Source: Calliopum simillimum
Taxonomy: Eukaryota > Arthropoda > Insecta > Diptera > Lauxaniidae
Direction of reading: 5' to 3'
Assembly: GCA_951812925.1 (NCBI GenBank)
Contig: OX638370.1
Span: 106,158,897-106,222,896, forward strand
DNA length: 64,000 nt
Part shown: piece after piece, positions 51,126 to 63,814 of the stretch
Numbering within the stretch: position 1 is the stretch's first letter
Layout of the letters: the number at the start of each line of letters is the position of its first letter
The notes under the pieces: generated by a model
Seen by the model: the letters and a program-made list of their open reading frames with translations, nothing else
Told to the model about the DNA's origin: nothing
Database searches by the model: none
Made by a program: the position numbers and the translations under genes

Positions 51126-53629
51126 TTGAAAGGTAATTAAATTTGCAATAATTTTCTCACAGCAAAAGGACTTAAAGGACGCTGTGAATAAAAACACGAC
51201 TTTTTTTTAATTTTTAGATAAATATGTTTTGGTTAAATAATTTTTTTTTAATTCCTTTGTATACCTAGCTATGACTAAAATTTAATCTTATTTACATTTT
51301 TATACTGCACCCTCTTTGTTAAAACATTCAAGCCTATAGTACATGCAATTAATCAATTGATGTCTTCTTTTGTTCCAAGTCACACAAACACAGCAATTTA
51401 TTTGAAAAGGTAAATATTTGCTTTATATCTTTGTAAACAAAAATTTAAATGTCAGTTGAACATTTTACAAATTCCTTAAATTGTAGTGTGCTCCTTTGTT
51501 TTACAAACATTGCAGGCACACAACAGTAGGTGAGCAAAATCTTCATTTAGCAATTAATTTTGTATTATGTCAGTAATATATATTATAAGTATGTTTATAA
51601 TATGCTCAGTGTTGGTGTAACTGACAGTGACAGTGAGTATGATATAAGTTGTAATTAATATGTAATATAACTATTACATTTACGTATATGGATAATGCTT
51701 ACTAACTGCATGTACTTGTCATCTCATAGTTTCCGAGATATTTGATATAATTTCAATTGTGTTTTACCTTTGGTTTGACACAACATTTTGATTGAAAATT
51801 TTGATTTTGGTTGTCCGGTAAAACTATTTGCATTTAGCATTTTATGAAATTAAATTGGATTGAATTAAATCGTTGGATTCTTTGAGAGAGTTAGATTTAT
51901 CATACAAAGCAAGAGACACCTGCTTTGTAGCAATAATTCTATAAAAATTTGAAGCTAATCCATCAGGTTTTTAGTTCCTCTTCAGATTGTACTTGGTAAT
52001 TTATGACACTTTTCTACAGAAATTTTTTTTAATAAAAATTTGCATAATATACATATTTCTTTGAAACAACGTAAAACTAAAAGGATACTTCATAATCTAA
52101 AAGATTTTACATAAAATTAAACAAAAAAAATATTTTTTTATTCAGTTTTTTGAGTTATGCACGTAACAGCAGCTGTAGCTCTTAAGCAAATTATATAGCT
52201 TTAACCTAAATTATAACTAAAAATATAATTTTTATATTGAAAAATTTTTATTTTTTTGCTTTCATTCAACAATAATAATGCTATTGTGTGCTGCATTAGC
52301 AACTCCACCCAACCACTTATTACTGTCTTGTCCAGCAGAAGAGTGCTTACTTACTTATACGCTCATTCGCTTACACACTTATTATTATGCAGCATTTGTA
52401 ATCGCAGTAGTAGTAGTGGTGGCATTAGTTGTAGTAGTAATGGTAGAACAAAGCAACTACTGCATTGTCCAAACCTATATGCATGTATTTCTAGTAGTGC
52501 CGGTTGCCCCCAAACTCATCATACACTGGTTGCCCGCATTTAAAATTCCCAATGCTGCAGTAGCAGCATAACAAACTCTCATGACATCTACGGTTTTCGA
52601 GTTATTACGACTGACTACAACAGTGTGTAGAGTCGAGTGTGCAACGACAACAACAACAACAACAATGGCATAAGTTAAATATGCAGGCCAACTCAACTTT
52701 ATGCAATTCGGTACGTACTGTCCACCTCCATCTCCTTTTCATCCTTTGCAATTTGTATGAATTGTGCTGCTCCTTTGCTTCTTTAAAGCAACTGACGTTG
52801 GTTGCTTTAGCTCTGCGCTCTTTGACGCTGTGTTGCTGTTGTTGTTTTTATACGACTGTCCTTCAGTTAGTTTTATGTTACCGCTGTGTCAGGATAATAA
52901 TAAAAATAATGATATGAATGCATGTTTAGAAAGAAAAAAGGACGAAAAACAAAAAAAAAAAAAAACAGCAACAAAATGAAATAAAATGAAATAGAAATTC
53001 TTGCATTGCATGACATTCGACCAAACGACCGGCACACTGACTCGAAAGCTTGAAGAAAGAAAAGCAGCAGCAGCAGCAGTAAAAATGAAAATGAAAAAAA
53101 AAACTTTATAAAAATTAAATATATTAAGTCTGAATGTACTTGACAGAATGGAAAATGTTTATCAATTCAAATAAATTGCACTCGAGTGTGTAATAAATTC
53201 GCCTAAGTATGCAGACGCTGATGTGCTTTGTGTTTTTCTGACTGCTACTGCCAGTGCTGCCAGTTTGTTGCTATTGTTGTTGTTGTTTTTGGGGTTTTTC
53301 TCCCTTAATTAAAAGCGGTTACTTTAGTGATGAAGATGGAAAAATTAAGTTTTATGAATGTGCCCTGTCAGTCACATAAAGAAAGAAGACAAATATAACG
53401 AATGAAAATGTTGCTCTGTTGCATTGTGCATTTGCAATTTAGTGGAATTTTCAAAATTACACCAGCAGCACTTGGTTAAAATAAGACTAACATTAAAATC
53501 TTGCAAAGTAGCAGATTTTAGAAATGCAAATTTGTATTGTTACTAATTATGAAATTGTGATGTTTTTTGTACTGAGTTATTGTATATAAAAAGTTTAAAA
53601 AGGAACTCTCACAACTATGTAAATGATAT
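51126..53629. other. Non-coding DNA with trinucleotide runs at 52250-53290
   Basis: GTAGTAGTAGTGG (52410-52440), CAACAACAACAACAA (52650-52670), (CAG)n at 53066-53081 and TTGTTG runs lie here. Overlapping ORFs on both strands at 52256-52979 derive from these runs. The patch has a less AT-rich look and could be regulatory or 5' UTR, but nothing proves it. Confidence 0.45.
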
Positions 53630-53734
53630 TTTCTAAAAATTTCATGAGATAAAATATTTAAATCGCATGGGATAAAAATATCATGCGATAAAAGTTTCAT
53701 GAAATAAAAATCTCATGCGATAAAAATCTCCTTG
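53630..53734 (+). repeat. Short ATCATGCGATAAAA array
   Basis: About six copies of (A/T)TCATG(C/A)GATAAAA(A/G) abut the left end of the next foldback. The same motif forms a larger array at 57590-58580. Confidence 0.75.
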
Positions 53735-54592
53735 TGAAGCAAAACACGCCAAGTGAACCAGGTTTAAATTTTTTTGTCTCCGATTTCGCTAAAATTTGGC
53801 AGTTCCGGTGTGCAGAAACCATAATCCGGGAGGAGTACTGTTTGTTATTAAAATACAGGGTGTTGAAGTTGGCGTTTTTAGTAATTTTCATGAAAAGAGT
53901 GTTTTTTCAAAAATTTATATCTTACACCAAAGTTTATAAATTGATATATATATAAGTAAATGGTCTCATTTATTTTTAAGTGTTCTTTTTATAAAAAAAT
54001 ATTACTTCGTGAAAAAAATTATTTTTCACCAAAATTTTTTACACTTAAAAATACTTTTGAATTTTTTTTTTTAAAAAACCCACCTTAAATTTTTTAAGAC
54101 TACTTTAAACGAAAGCATAATTTCTAAGCTTTAAAATGATGTATAACTCAAGGTGGAGTTGGTCGCTAGATGAATGTTTTTGACTTATGAACGCCCACGG
54201 AAGGCATCTTACGAAAAAAGCGTACTAGGCATAAAATGCTTAGAATCGTCCAAGAAATACGTGTGAAGATTTTGCGAGTTTTTTGGCAAGTAAAAAATAC
54301 ATTTTTTTTTTCCTTTAATAATTTTTGAAAAAATGTAAACAACATTTTTTTTTTAAAAATTATTCAAAAAACAAAATGATTTAAGAAACTCCAAAATTTT
54401 TGAAGAGACACCCTTTTCATGAAAGTGACAAAAAACGCCAATTTCAACTCCCTGTATTTTAACAACAAATGGTACTAGAACCAAATCCTCCCGAATTATT
54501 GTTCTTACACATTGGATCTACCATATTGCCAAATTTGAGCGAAATCAGAGACAAAAAATTTTCAGCTGGTACTCTTGTCGTGTTTTGCTTCA
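53735..54592. mobile_element. Foldback element, 858 bp
   Basis: The end TGAAGCAAAACACG is mirrored by CGTGTTTTGCTTCA. Inner pairs include GTCTCCGATTTCGCT / GCGAAATCAGAGAC, AATCCGGGAGGA / TCCTCCCGAATT and TACAGGGTGTTGAAGTTGGCG (split pair) / CGCCAATTTCAACTCCCTGTA. The centre (54200-54280) carries GGCATCTTACGAAAAAAGCG...GGCATAAAATGCTTAGAATC, shared with other foldbacks here. No clear target duplication and no protein. Confidence 0.85.
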
Positions 54593-55800
54593 TATATGTA
54601 GCAAATCTTACGTAAGCCTCATTTAATTTGATTTTCGTGATATCACGTGAATTTGATTACTTTTTTATTACAGATAATTTTATGTCTTGGAAACTTTCAA
54701 TGCGATATTTTGCCTTTCAGTCAACTGGCCCATGTAACTGTCAAGTTTGCTACGTTAAAAGTTTACTTTTCAGTGAAGCGCTGCCAAAATGAGCACCAAC
54801 ATTTTCTTTATGACAGCAATCAATTACGGTTTCATTAAAATGATATTAAATTTTTAAAGCTCAAAAAAATTACTAATTAATTAAATTGAACAATTTGCAA
54901 GCATATGCAAAAGTATTCTCCTCAAATATATAAAATAAATTCTCGAAATTTCCCTTCCGCCTGCAAGGCCCTTGTTGAATCAAGGCATATATTTGCGCGA
55001 ATACATAAGTCAACATCAAACTTTTAATTAAATGAAATACGATATGGTAGTAAAATTTTCCAATAATTTTTGTGTTGAGTTCAAGAGGAAAACGGGGGAA
55101 AAAAAAAATCAACAGAAGCTACATTTGAACAAATATTTTGCCACGAAGAGGCTGCTCATAAAATTTGAATTTTCGCCTAATTATATGCAATGCAGAAACT
55201 CATGCTTTATTTTCTATCTTTGGTAGACGGAGAACTTGCTTTTATAAAATTAATACCGCTAATAAAAAAGCGAAAAAATTTGCAGACATAAAATTCTGTA
55301 TTTAAAGCTCGAATTAAAGTGACGCTCGTCGTAAATAAGACAGTAATTAGCAACAGCAGCAGCGCCTAAAAGCTGACAGTAAGAAAATCTTTTCTACATT
55401 TTTTTTTTTTTTTTTATTTCGCTCGTTTCTTAATCCTTTCATTTGCTGTCCTGAACACATAAAGAGAAAGCGACCGACTGTCGTCGTTGTGGCTGTTTTT
55501 ATGCCCCAACGTAATCAAATTCTGAGATTCATTTTCAACATGCGTTTGCGGCGGCTGCTTTTTTGTTCTTCTCTACCAAATGATGAAAATTCTTTGCTGC
55601 TTTAACTCTCTTTCTCTTTTGGAAACGGAAAATGGCAACGGAAATGGAAATGGTTTAATGTTTGTGTAGACAACCAGCAGCAGCAGCATCAGCTGCGGTT
55701 GAGATGGTGACGCGTTACTGCTGAGATAGCGTGAATTTAGGCCACTGGTTATTATAGGCACTTTTACAGCTATGCTTTTGTTGTTCGTATGTATGTAGTA
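54593..55800. other. Non-coding DNA, nothing recognised
   Basis: CAGCAGCAGCAGC-type runs occur near 55350 and 55675-55690, with poly-T at 55400. No gene is visible. Confidence 0.5.
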
Positions 55801-56430
55801 TAGGGGAACTGATGCTATTGTGGTATAGGTAATCTTTTTTTGAAATTTGCAAGAGAACCGTTACATCAAATTCAGCCAAATTTTTTATGCTGATCAGTGA
55901 AATATTGCCAGCAGAATATTTTTCAATAAAATGTGTACAATTTCATTAAAAAAAGTTATTGAGCAAAATCTGAAAAAAGTCAAAAAAAAGCTGTTTTCAA
56001 AGAGTTGGCATGTAATGTGGTATGTATGGTAGAGTAATGTGGTATACTTATACCATGTAACCAAATATAAAGTTTGGAAGGTATGAAATAAGTTCATAAT
56101 AACATTTACATTGGTTCTCAAACTCATAGTTCTTATTAAAAAATAAACAGCCATCAAATAATGTTAAGAATATCAAGAAATGTTCATATACCACATTAGC
56201 CAAGCCCTATACCACAAAAAATGCGAAAAATTACATCGACCACACGCGATTAACGTTTCGTTCAATTGTCATCGGAAAATTTTTGTTTGGTCCATGACAG
56301 CAACACATCCCAGGTTTTTTATGTTTTCTGAGTGGATTAAAGCAGTGACGTTCGCAGGTTCTTTCCCAAAGCGGAGATATGCGACCATATCACATTGAAA
56401 AACTATGCCACAATAGCATCAGTTCCCCTA
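55801..56430. mobile_element. MITE-like element with long TIRs, 630 bp
   Basis: TAGGGGAACTGATGCTATTG (55801-55820) is mirrored exactly by CAATAGCATCAGTTCCCCTA (56411-56430), and the repeats continue into TGG(T/C)ATAG. If the outer TA is the target duplication, this is a Tc1/mariner-type MITE, but flanks TAGTA/CTACT leave other options. Short ORFs inside (56180-56398 plus, 55894-56157 minus) match nothing I know. Confidence 0.85.
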
Positions 56431-57589
56431 CTACTTGATAAAATTAAAGTCGTCAAGTCTGACTATTGCATGTCGACTGTAGGCGCAAATTTAACTAAGT
56501 ATATTGGTATAAAGACAAACAATTTTTTAAATGTGTCAAAAATCGCCCAATAAACATAATTATAAAATTTATGAAAGAAAAATATTTCAGCATGCATAAA
56601 CCATCAACGGATGCCAGCTACCAATCTTTGTAGTGAAAGCCACTAGGTAGCAAGAAAAGCAATCCTCGAAAGTCGTACTGGAAACGTATGCTAAAAAACA
56701 AAGTGTACATGAAGAAATACCTTCTTTTTCTGTCACTTCGGGATTTAAATTTCCTTAAGCTTATGACTTTCTGTTCGCTATCATCTTCTTCAAAATATTT
56801 TTATACGTTCCGCATACTTTCTTGGTGATAAAAAAAGTCCCTAAACTTTCTAAAATCTTTAGTTATAATTCGATTGCTGCGGGTTTTTACATATTTCCAA
56901 AACTATTGGTTACTTTTCGAAAGATAAGCATATACATTAAACATTACATTTTTATCGTTTTTTTTTTTTTCTGTTTTTTGTACAAAAGTTCTTGCTATAT
57001 TTGACTGTACTACCACATGGTTGATGTACTTTCCCTCAAACAGCGTAGTGTGCACATGGCGCGCGTAAAAAATTCATTTCATCAAAAACGCATAAAAAAC
57101 AGCAGCTGTGGACACAGTTTTTTGCATTGAATGTTCCTTCAATACTGTGAAGGATTTTGCTTTGCAAATTTAGTGCCGAGATTGTATGCGGTAGCTTTGT
57201 TTGGTCCTTGTCTCTGGCATTAAATCACTAACCAAGGTTTTAAGTACCAATTTTGCAATTGTCGAGAGAAATTGGGTTTTTGCGTTTTGGCTCTTTAACG
57301 TATTCTTGTGCGTTTCTTGTGCTTTAATGTTTGCGTTTATTTGTTAATTATTGCGTTGCCGTCATTTCTACAAACTCTGCATGGCATTTAGTTTCTTTTT
57401 AATTAAGTTTCAAAAATTTATAGATAAATTTTTCGAGTAAATGAAATTTAAATTTACCCTTTATGTTGACTTAAGAGAACTCGCAATTGCGATATTTAAG
57501 CCATGAAATTATCTGATATTTAATCAATTGAGTCCGCGCCATCATTTCTTATTTTAAAACACAAGAAACAGATGATGCAAATAAATAAA
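56431..57589. other. Non-coding DNA, nothing recognised
   Basis: AT-rich. The 60-codon ORF at 56822 has no domain. Confidence 0.5.
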
Positions 57590-58585
57590 TAAAACTATCG
57601 AGCGATAAGAATATCATGAGATGAAAATATTTTGCAATAAAGTTTTTACAAGATCAAAATGTTATGCGATAAAAGTTGCATGAGATAAAAATAGCATGAG
57701 ATAAAAAAATTTCCTAAATAGAAACATTTTCGATCGCATACAAAATTAATAGAGAATTTTATTGCATGTTATGTTTGTTCTTTAAATTCTCTTCCGTATT
57801 AATAATCTCATGTCAGCTCAATTTAATTTTATTCTTAGAGTATCCTGTTTAAATAATTAATTAAGTTATCATGCGATAAAAACCTCATGAGATAAATATG
57901 TTTCGTGATGAAAGTCTAATGAAGAAAAAGTGTCATATGATAAAAGTTGCATGATTTGAAAAATCAAGCGATATTTTTGAAAAAAATTAAAATGTTCACA
58001 AGCAAAATGGGTGCCGCATGGCACCGCTGGGCATTAATGAGCTTAACAAAAAACTTCCTAAAGAGAAACCTGTTACATCGTGCATATACTTAATTGTTGG
58101 ATATTTATAGAGAATTTTGTTGCATGATATTTTCATCCTTAAAAAATATTTTCTGTATGAATAACCTCTAGCTTAAATTAAATTGATTCTCATACGGCCA
58201 TGCTTAGATTATTATTAAAAATGTTATTCATGAGATACAAATATTCGGAAAATTTTTATTCAACTGAAATATAATGAGCTTAAAAAAAACAAATTTCCTA
58301 AGGAGAAACCTATTCTATGTATATAAAATTAATGGATGGCTATAGAGAAATCAGTTGCATGATATGTTTGTCCTTAAAATGATCTCATATATGTAAGCTC
58401 ATTTTAATTTGACTCTCATAGGGTGATAACTAGATCATTAGTAAAAATGTCATGCAATAAAACTATCATGTCACAAAAATTATGCGCGATGAAAGTTTCA
58501 TGAGACAAAAATATCATGCGATAAAAGTTGCATGATATTAAAAGAGCATGCAATAAAAATGTCATGACATAAAAGAATTATTTTC
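57590..58585 (+). repeat. ATCATGCGATAAAA array with ~240-340 bp higher-order repeat
   Basis: Many degenerate copies of ATCATG(C/A)GATAAAA and TTGCATGA(G/T)AT are organised in larger blocks. TTCCTAAA(T/G)AGAAAC starts at 57711, 58055 and 58295, each followed by TTAAT...TAGAGAA...TTGCATGATAT and then (T/A)TTTAATTTGACTCTCAT. The blocks are diverged and indel-rich. Confidence 0.75.
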
Positions 58586-59235
58586 TATATGCAGGTTTAA
58601 TCTAATTCAAGCCACATTTGACTCTCATGTCATCATAACAGTAGTGTTATTGAGGCAGGGATAATAATGGCACTGTATTAACTCTCTTATTTATACTCCA
58701 GTTTTGCTTGCACAAGTTTTGAATATATTTAGATGGAGTTTCGATAGGTTTCAAAAAACAGTGTGATCTTTTGAACAATATCACCTTACTGTACTACAGA
58801 AGTATCTATGTATATACTCCTGCTACATCCTACTGCAATATTACTACATATTCATATGAATTATTTTATTTTGGTGTAGGTGGTTCACATGTACCTATTA
58901 AACGTGTGGGAAATGTAACATCCCAAGGGGAAAAGAAGTGCTTCAAAAACCCTTCTGAAGTGCATCTTTTTTACCAATAAGCGCTTCCGCTCCGTAAGAA
59001 CATTACTTTCTTTTAACATTGCATGTCATAGGATGTAAGCGAGAACAAGCTTACCGCAGCCTTACCAAAAAAGGGTTTTTGAAGCGCTTATTTGTAATGC
59101 TGCGGTAAGCGTTTTTTCAATAAAATTAAAAAAAAAAAAGAAAAGCACTCGGTCACACCATGATTTAAATCCACGACCGTCCGTGTAATTGATAAAACCA
59201 AATTATTTTTACTTACATTTACCAACTTTTTTGTC
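58586..59235. repeat. Unidentified interspersed repeat, possibly SINE-like
   Basis: GAAGTGCTTCAAAAACCC (58939) and TTTTTGAAGCGCTTATTTG (59075) form inverted pairs, with CTTACCGCAGCC and its mirror GCTGCGGTAAG nearby. An A-rich stretch is followed by CACTCGGTCACACC...TTTAAATCCACGACC, a weak tRNA B-box look-alike. Related sequence lies at 61430-61590. Confidence 0.4.
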
Positions 59236-59886
59236 CGCTACACCAATGCCCCTGCGGGTAAGGGGTCAGAATATACCCGAGGTAAGCATGCCTGTCGTAA
59301 GAGGCGACTAAAAGCGGGTGACCAGCCAGGGTGTGGAAGGGCGTAGCGTTGGACAGCGTTGCGCCTCGAAAGAAAAACCCACAAGGCCCGTAACTGGCAC
59401 TGACAAGGCGAGTCGATGTCGCCTTAAAATAAGCATCTTGTCAAAGTCAAAATCCTGAAGCGTCTGACCCAGAGTGGGCGGCTCCCAGGTCAGCGTCTGT
59501 TCCACATTGGGCGGCTGAAATTAAAAGTGAATTTGGCCACTATATTTGCAGCGCTTGCCGGATCCAGCTTTAAGCTTATAACTTACTGCGTGGGGCGTTG
59601 CCGGGAAGATTATACTAATGAAGCATGGATCGAAAAACGATGGGAAATAACTCTCCAAGTGGTACCCACCAGAGTGTAGTTAATCCATCTGCCTCGGCAG
59701 CATGCATATCGGATTTGGAGGTGCAAGAAACATGCATAGTTAGGAATGATTCTCCTATAACTGGAACCAATATGGTTTCTCAAAATTTTAAAATCCTTTC
59801 GATGAAAACTCGAACACGCATCGGCTCTTGGAATGTCCGAACTCTAAATATTGGCCCTATGCTCCTCCTAGGAGTTAAAGGAGAAT
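59236..59886 (+). mobile_element. Non-LTR retrotransposon, 5' fragment
   Basis: It is a GC-rich island. It begins with leader sequence (CCTGTCGTAAGAGGCGACTA, GGGGCGTTGCCGGG) of the kind found before LINE ORFs in insects, then an ORF. It stops abruptly next to the hAT-like foldback. No reverse transcriptase, RNase H or 3' tail follows, so it is truncated. Confidence 0.75.
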
Positions 59887-59897
59887 ACATACATTAG
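59625..59897 (+). pseudogene. LINE ORF2, N-terminal endonuclease stub
   Basis: The ORF starts at ATG 59625 (MDRKTMGNNSPSG). About 60 residues of Ser/Thr-rich leader lead into RTRIGSWNVRTLNIG, the opening strand of the apurinic/apyrimidinic-type endonuclease domain of non-LTR retrotransposons (usual form (I/L)G(T/S)WNVRTL). Only the first few per cent of a LINE polyprotein remains. The catalytic Glu, Asp and His motifs are all missing. Translation runs a few codons into the target duplication of the foldback and stops. The clade cannot be told from so little; RTE-like elements use this opening. Confidence 0.75.
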
Positions 59898-61177
59898 GGC
59901 TGTTCAAAAAAAAAAAAATTTTTCGAATTTTCAAGATATACTTTGGCATCACGATCTACATCATGACAGAATATCCCAAAAAATTTTTCAGATTTTTAAA
60001 TTCATATTTAAAGGTGGCTCAAAGCAGAAATATATTTTTATTTTTTTTTTTTTAGCATTAATTACAAAATGTTGTCAAACAATTTGAAAAATTTGTTTTA
60101 GAGTTATTCAAAAACATTTATTTTGTTTGTTTTTTAATGAACTTTAAAACCTACGCTGTAATTTTGACAAAAAAAAATTTGACACTTCTTAAAAAATGAA
60201 AAACTGCTCTAAGAAGGCGAAATTTTACGGTTTTTCAAAGAAAAAAGTCATCGTGTTTTAAACGAAATGAACATTTTTTAATTTACAAGATCTCATTCAA
60301 AAGAGCTCTTAAAAACCTTCAAGACCAGATATGTTAAGACATTTTTGGGCCAGCAAGCTCGATGACAGAACGTTTGAAACATAGTAATGCAGCCCTGTGA
60401 AAGGCAAAACGCTTTTTACTCAAGAGGGAGGCATCTTACAAAAAAGTGCCCATGGCATAAAATGCTTAAAATCATCCAAGGAACAAGTGTGAGTTGTTTT
60501 TTTTTTTTTTTTTTGAGAGTTTATTAGAAATGACGTTAAAAAAATTGTTTTTCTAAAATTAAGTAAAAAAAAAAAAAAACAATTTGCACTTGTTCCTTGG
60601 ATGATTTTAAGCATTTTATGCTATGGTCACTTTTTTGTAAGATGCCTCCCTCTTGAGTAAAAAGCGTTTTGCCTTTCACAGGGCTGCATTACTATGTTTC
60701 AAACGTTCTGTCATCGAGCCTGCTGGCCCAAAAATGTCTTAACATATCTGGTCTTGAAGGTTTTTAAGAGCTCTTTTGAATGAAATCTTGTAAATTAAAA
60801 AATGTTCATTTCGTTTAAAGCACGATGACTTTTTTCTTTGAAAAACCGTAAAATTTCGCCTTATTAGGGCAGTTTTTCGTTTTTTAAGAAGTGTAAAATT
60901 TTTTTGTCAAAATTACAACGTAGGTTTTAAAGTTCATTAAAAAACAAACAAAATGAATGTTTTTAAATTACTCTAAAACAAATTTTTCAAATTGTTTGAC
61001 AACATTTTGTAATTAATGCTAAAAAAAAATAATAAAAATATATTTCTGCTTTGAGCCACCTTTAAATATGAATTTAAAAATCTGAAAATTTTTTTGGGAT
61101 ATTCTGTCATGATGTAGATCGTGATGCCAAAGTATATCTTGGAAATTCGAAAAATTTTTTTTTTTTGAACAGCCCTA
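59895..61177. mobile_element. hAT-like foldback with 8-bp target duplication
   Basis: ACATACAT at 59887-59894 is repeated at 61178-61185. The termini are TAGGGCTGTTC and GAACAGCCCTA, perfect inverted repeats with hAT-like ends. The two arms (to about 60530) are highly similar over their whole length, for example ATCACGATCTACATCATGAC, CATCGAGC(T/C)TGC and GGCATAAAATGCTTAAAATC with mirrors. Length is 1283 bp with almost no loop. It carries the shared module at its centre. The target sequence is itself CA/TA-repetitive, so the duplication is a little less secure than that at 32837. Confidence 0.87.
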
Positions 61178-61185
61178 ACATACAT

Positions 61186-63814
61186 ACACACCAATGCCCG
61201 ATGATATGAAGAGGTATTAAATTTGTATATTAAGCAAATGTTGTCCAAACAGAATTTGACATACGAATGCTCCTACAGCCTTACATAGAATAATTGTGAA
61301 ATTAGTTTCAATTCAATTTAGCAAAAGTAAATAAATGAGAGAAAGGAAAATAGAAAGTGAAATAAAAAAAGGTTGAATAAAAAATATTTTATTAAAAAAA
61401 AATTAAAGCAAAAAAAAAAAAAAAGGAAAGAAAAAATCACCCGGGCTAGGTTCGAACCCATGTTGTTCTTACTGCAGCCTTACAAAAAATCGTTGTAGAG
61501 TGCTTCTAAATTTCTATGGGGACAAGCACTTTTTGAAGTGCTTGGATCAGAAGCGCTAAAAATTTTTCATCTTGGGGTCTGCAGAGTATTTTTTTTTTTG
61601 TCATAATGTTGATTTGTTGTTGTTCGTGCTATTTTTGCTAAGCTGTCTTTTACTAAGTTTTGGCAGAAACATATTTTTACAAAAAAAAAAAAAAATTGGA
61701 GCAAATAAAATGAAAGACACAAAATCAAAATGAACTCAATTGTGTAGACAAAACTTATTGCTAAGTTGTTGTTGTAGCTGTTATTATTATTACTATGATT
61801 GTTTGTTTCTTTTTGGTTTCTTTGCTCCTTTCGGATATGGTTTTTAATATTCTTTTAGAATAATCCACCGTTACATCAACAACTTTTGCTGGTAACTGGA
61901 ACCATTAAAAAACACCTACATGCCAATCAAAAAACACAGCGACAGCAGCGCTACAAAAATAACTACAACTACAAAGAAAAACTGTCAAGGAATAAAAATA
62001 CGTGACGTTTTTTCTGAAAGTTGAATATTTTGCTATAACCCACAAACAACCCTTTTATTTTTGCTCTTTCTATTTAGTTACTTGGGCTAAATAAAGTCAA
62101 AATGTATATTTAAGCACAAAAGTAAGTAATCGAAAAAATTGGGACGCAATGCACCATGAGAAGGTTTGAGAGAACACTAAAAGAAGTACAAGTGTGTAAA
62201 TCTTCGTCCTTTTTTTAAGTTCTCAACCAATCAATGAAACGCTTTAAAAGTACCATACAAATTACCAAAAATGATTTATAACTTTTAACTGAATTTTTGA
62301 CAAACTTACTTATCGACTTGAAGATTAAAGACCAAATAGTCATAAAAAACCTAAAACTTTTATTTGCAAAAACTACTTTAAAGAGTTGTTTGTTTGTTTT
62401 TTTTTTCAACTCACACACAAAAGACGAAGAAGACGAAGTGGTTAAAACCAAAAAGAGCCCTACAAGCGCCTTAAATGTAACACTTAATCTGTGTTTGCAA
62501 AGTTGGTTGGACGGACGGACAACACCAACAACTTTGCAAAATTTAACTAAAAATCTTTGATATTTCCATCGTTCTTGTGTAAAATTTCTTATGCAGAAAA
62601 CGGAAATTTGGAAAATCTTTGGCCAGCAAATTTTATGCAGCACCTGCTGCTTCGTATTCTGCATATTCTGACTGTTGCAGCAACAACAACAGAAACAAAT
62701 ATACTTATTTCATCTCTAAGCCATCTATCTCTTTTTCGCAATTGCAGCCATTTCGTGCCATTTTCTTAAATCACAATTTGTGTGCGATAAACTTTTCCAA
62801 TTTCCACAGTTTTCCTCGTATTTTACTACAGTGCTGGTGGTGCAAATAAATAAACAAATAATGAAAGTTAAAGGAAATCACAGAAAAACAACAGCAAAAA
62901 CAAAAACAAATTTGCAACAAATTATAAACTATAAATGGAGTGTGGTGGGGAAAGGAAGGGGGAGGGGTGGCTTTGCATTTATCTTTCGCTTACGTTGTGG
63001 TCGATACACTCTTCCGGTAGTAGAGTTTTTTTTTTTTGGTTTTTGGCTTAAAAAGGTGGCAAATAAATACGCAATGAAGTGAAAAGCAGTTTCGGGATAA
63101 ACAAAAGCACGGAATTATATTGGCAAAAAGTTTTTTGCTCAAATTTGCTAACTTTTTGCATCGCTTTGCTTTGCTCTGAACTAATTGTGTTGATTTGTTG
63201 CATTTTAGTTGCAAATTAAATTTTTATTGCATACTTAGTGGGGTGGTTTGTGTATGAAAAGGAAAATTATCATTTATTTTATTGTTAAAAATAAGTTAAT
63301 TTTTATTATAATGAGTCATGTACTGCACAATGACCTATTGTCCTATGTAATGCACTTAAAGTTCTTCTAGAAGCTTAAACATAAGTGTGCCATAACTAAT
63401 AAAATAAGAAGAAATCAAACTCGATCTGATATATTTACTTAGTGAACATAGATTGCTTAGATAATACTTCAAGGTTTTAAGCTCAAAGATTACGTTCCCT
63501 GTCCCAAAGTACTAAACATGTGGCTAGTGATGCAATCAGTTGGAGGACCAGTATAGTCATATAAATTTAATAACGATCTACCCATCAATCTATCATCGAG
63601 GTCATTTGCAGAGTATACTGACAAATCTACAGTCATACGACCTATAACACTTAGTCTACCGATTCATTGACAAGAATCAATAGTATCAAAAAGAGTAATC
63701 CAAACTGACGACAAAATTTTATGTTGCGAATCATACCTTCGATTACAGGATTTTGATAGATTTTCTTCATGCAAATGAACGTCCACATTTTAAATTATTG
63801 CTTCTCTAATAAAG
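61186..63814. other. Non-coding DNA; B-box-like motif at ~61440
   Basis: GGGCTAGGTTCGAACCCATG at 61442-61461 contains the palindromic GGTTCGAACC B-box sequence used by tRNA-type promoters. No intact tRNA cloverleaf is present, so a SINE remnant is likelier. The rest is AT-rich with TTGTTG and CAACAA runs. ORFs at 62215-63214 on both strands lack domains. Confidence 0.45.

Noticed and set aside
52256..52979. Overlapping ORFs on both strands suggesting a coding exon
   Set aside because: They derive from GTA, CAA and CAG trinucleotide runs. No frame looks like a protein beyond those runs.
61430..61475. GGTTCGAACC as evidence of a tRNA gene
   Set aside because: Only a B-box-like palindrome is present. 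No cloverleaf arms, A box or anticodon could be aligned.
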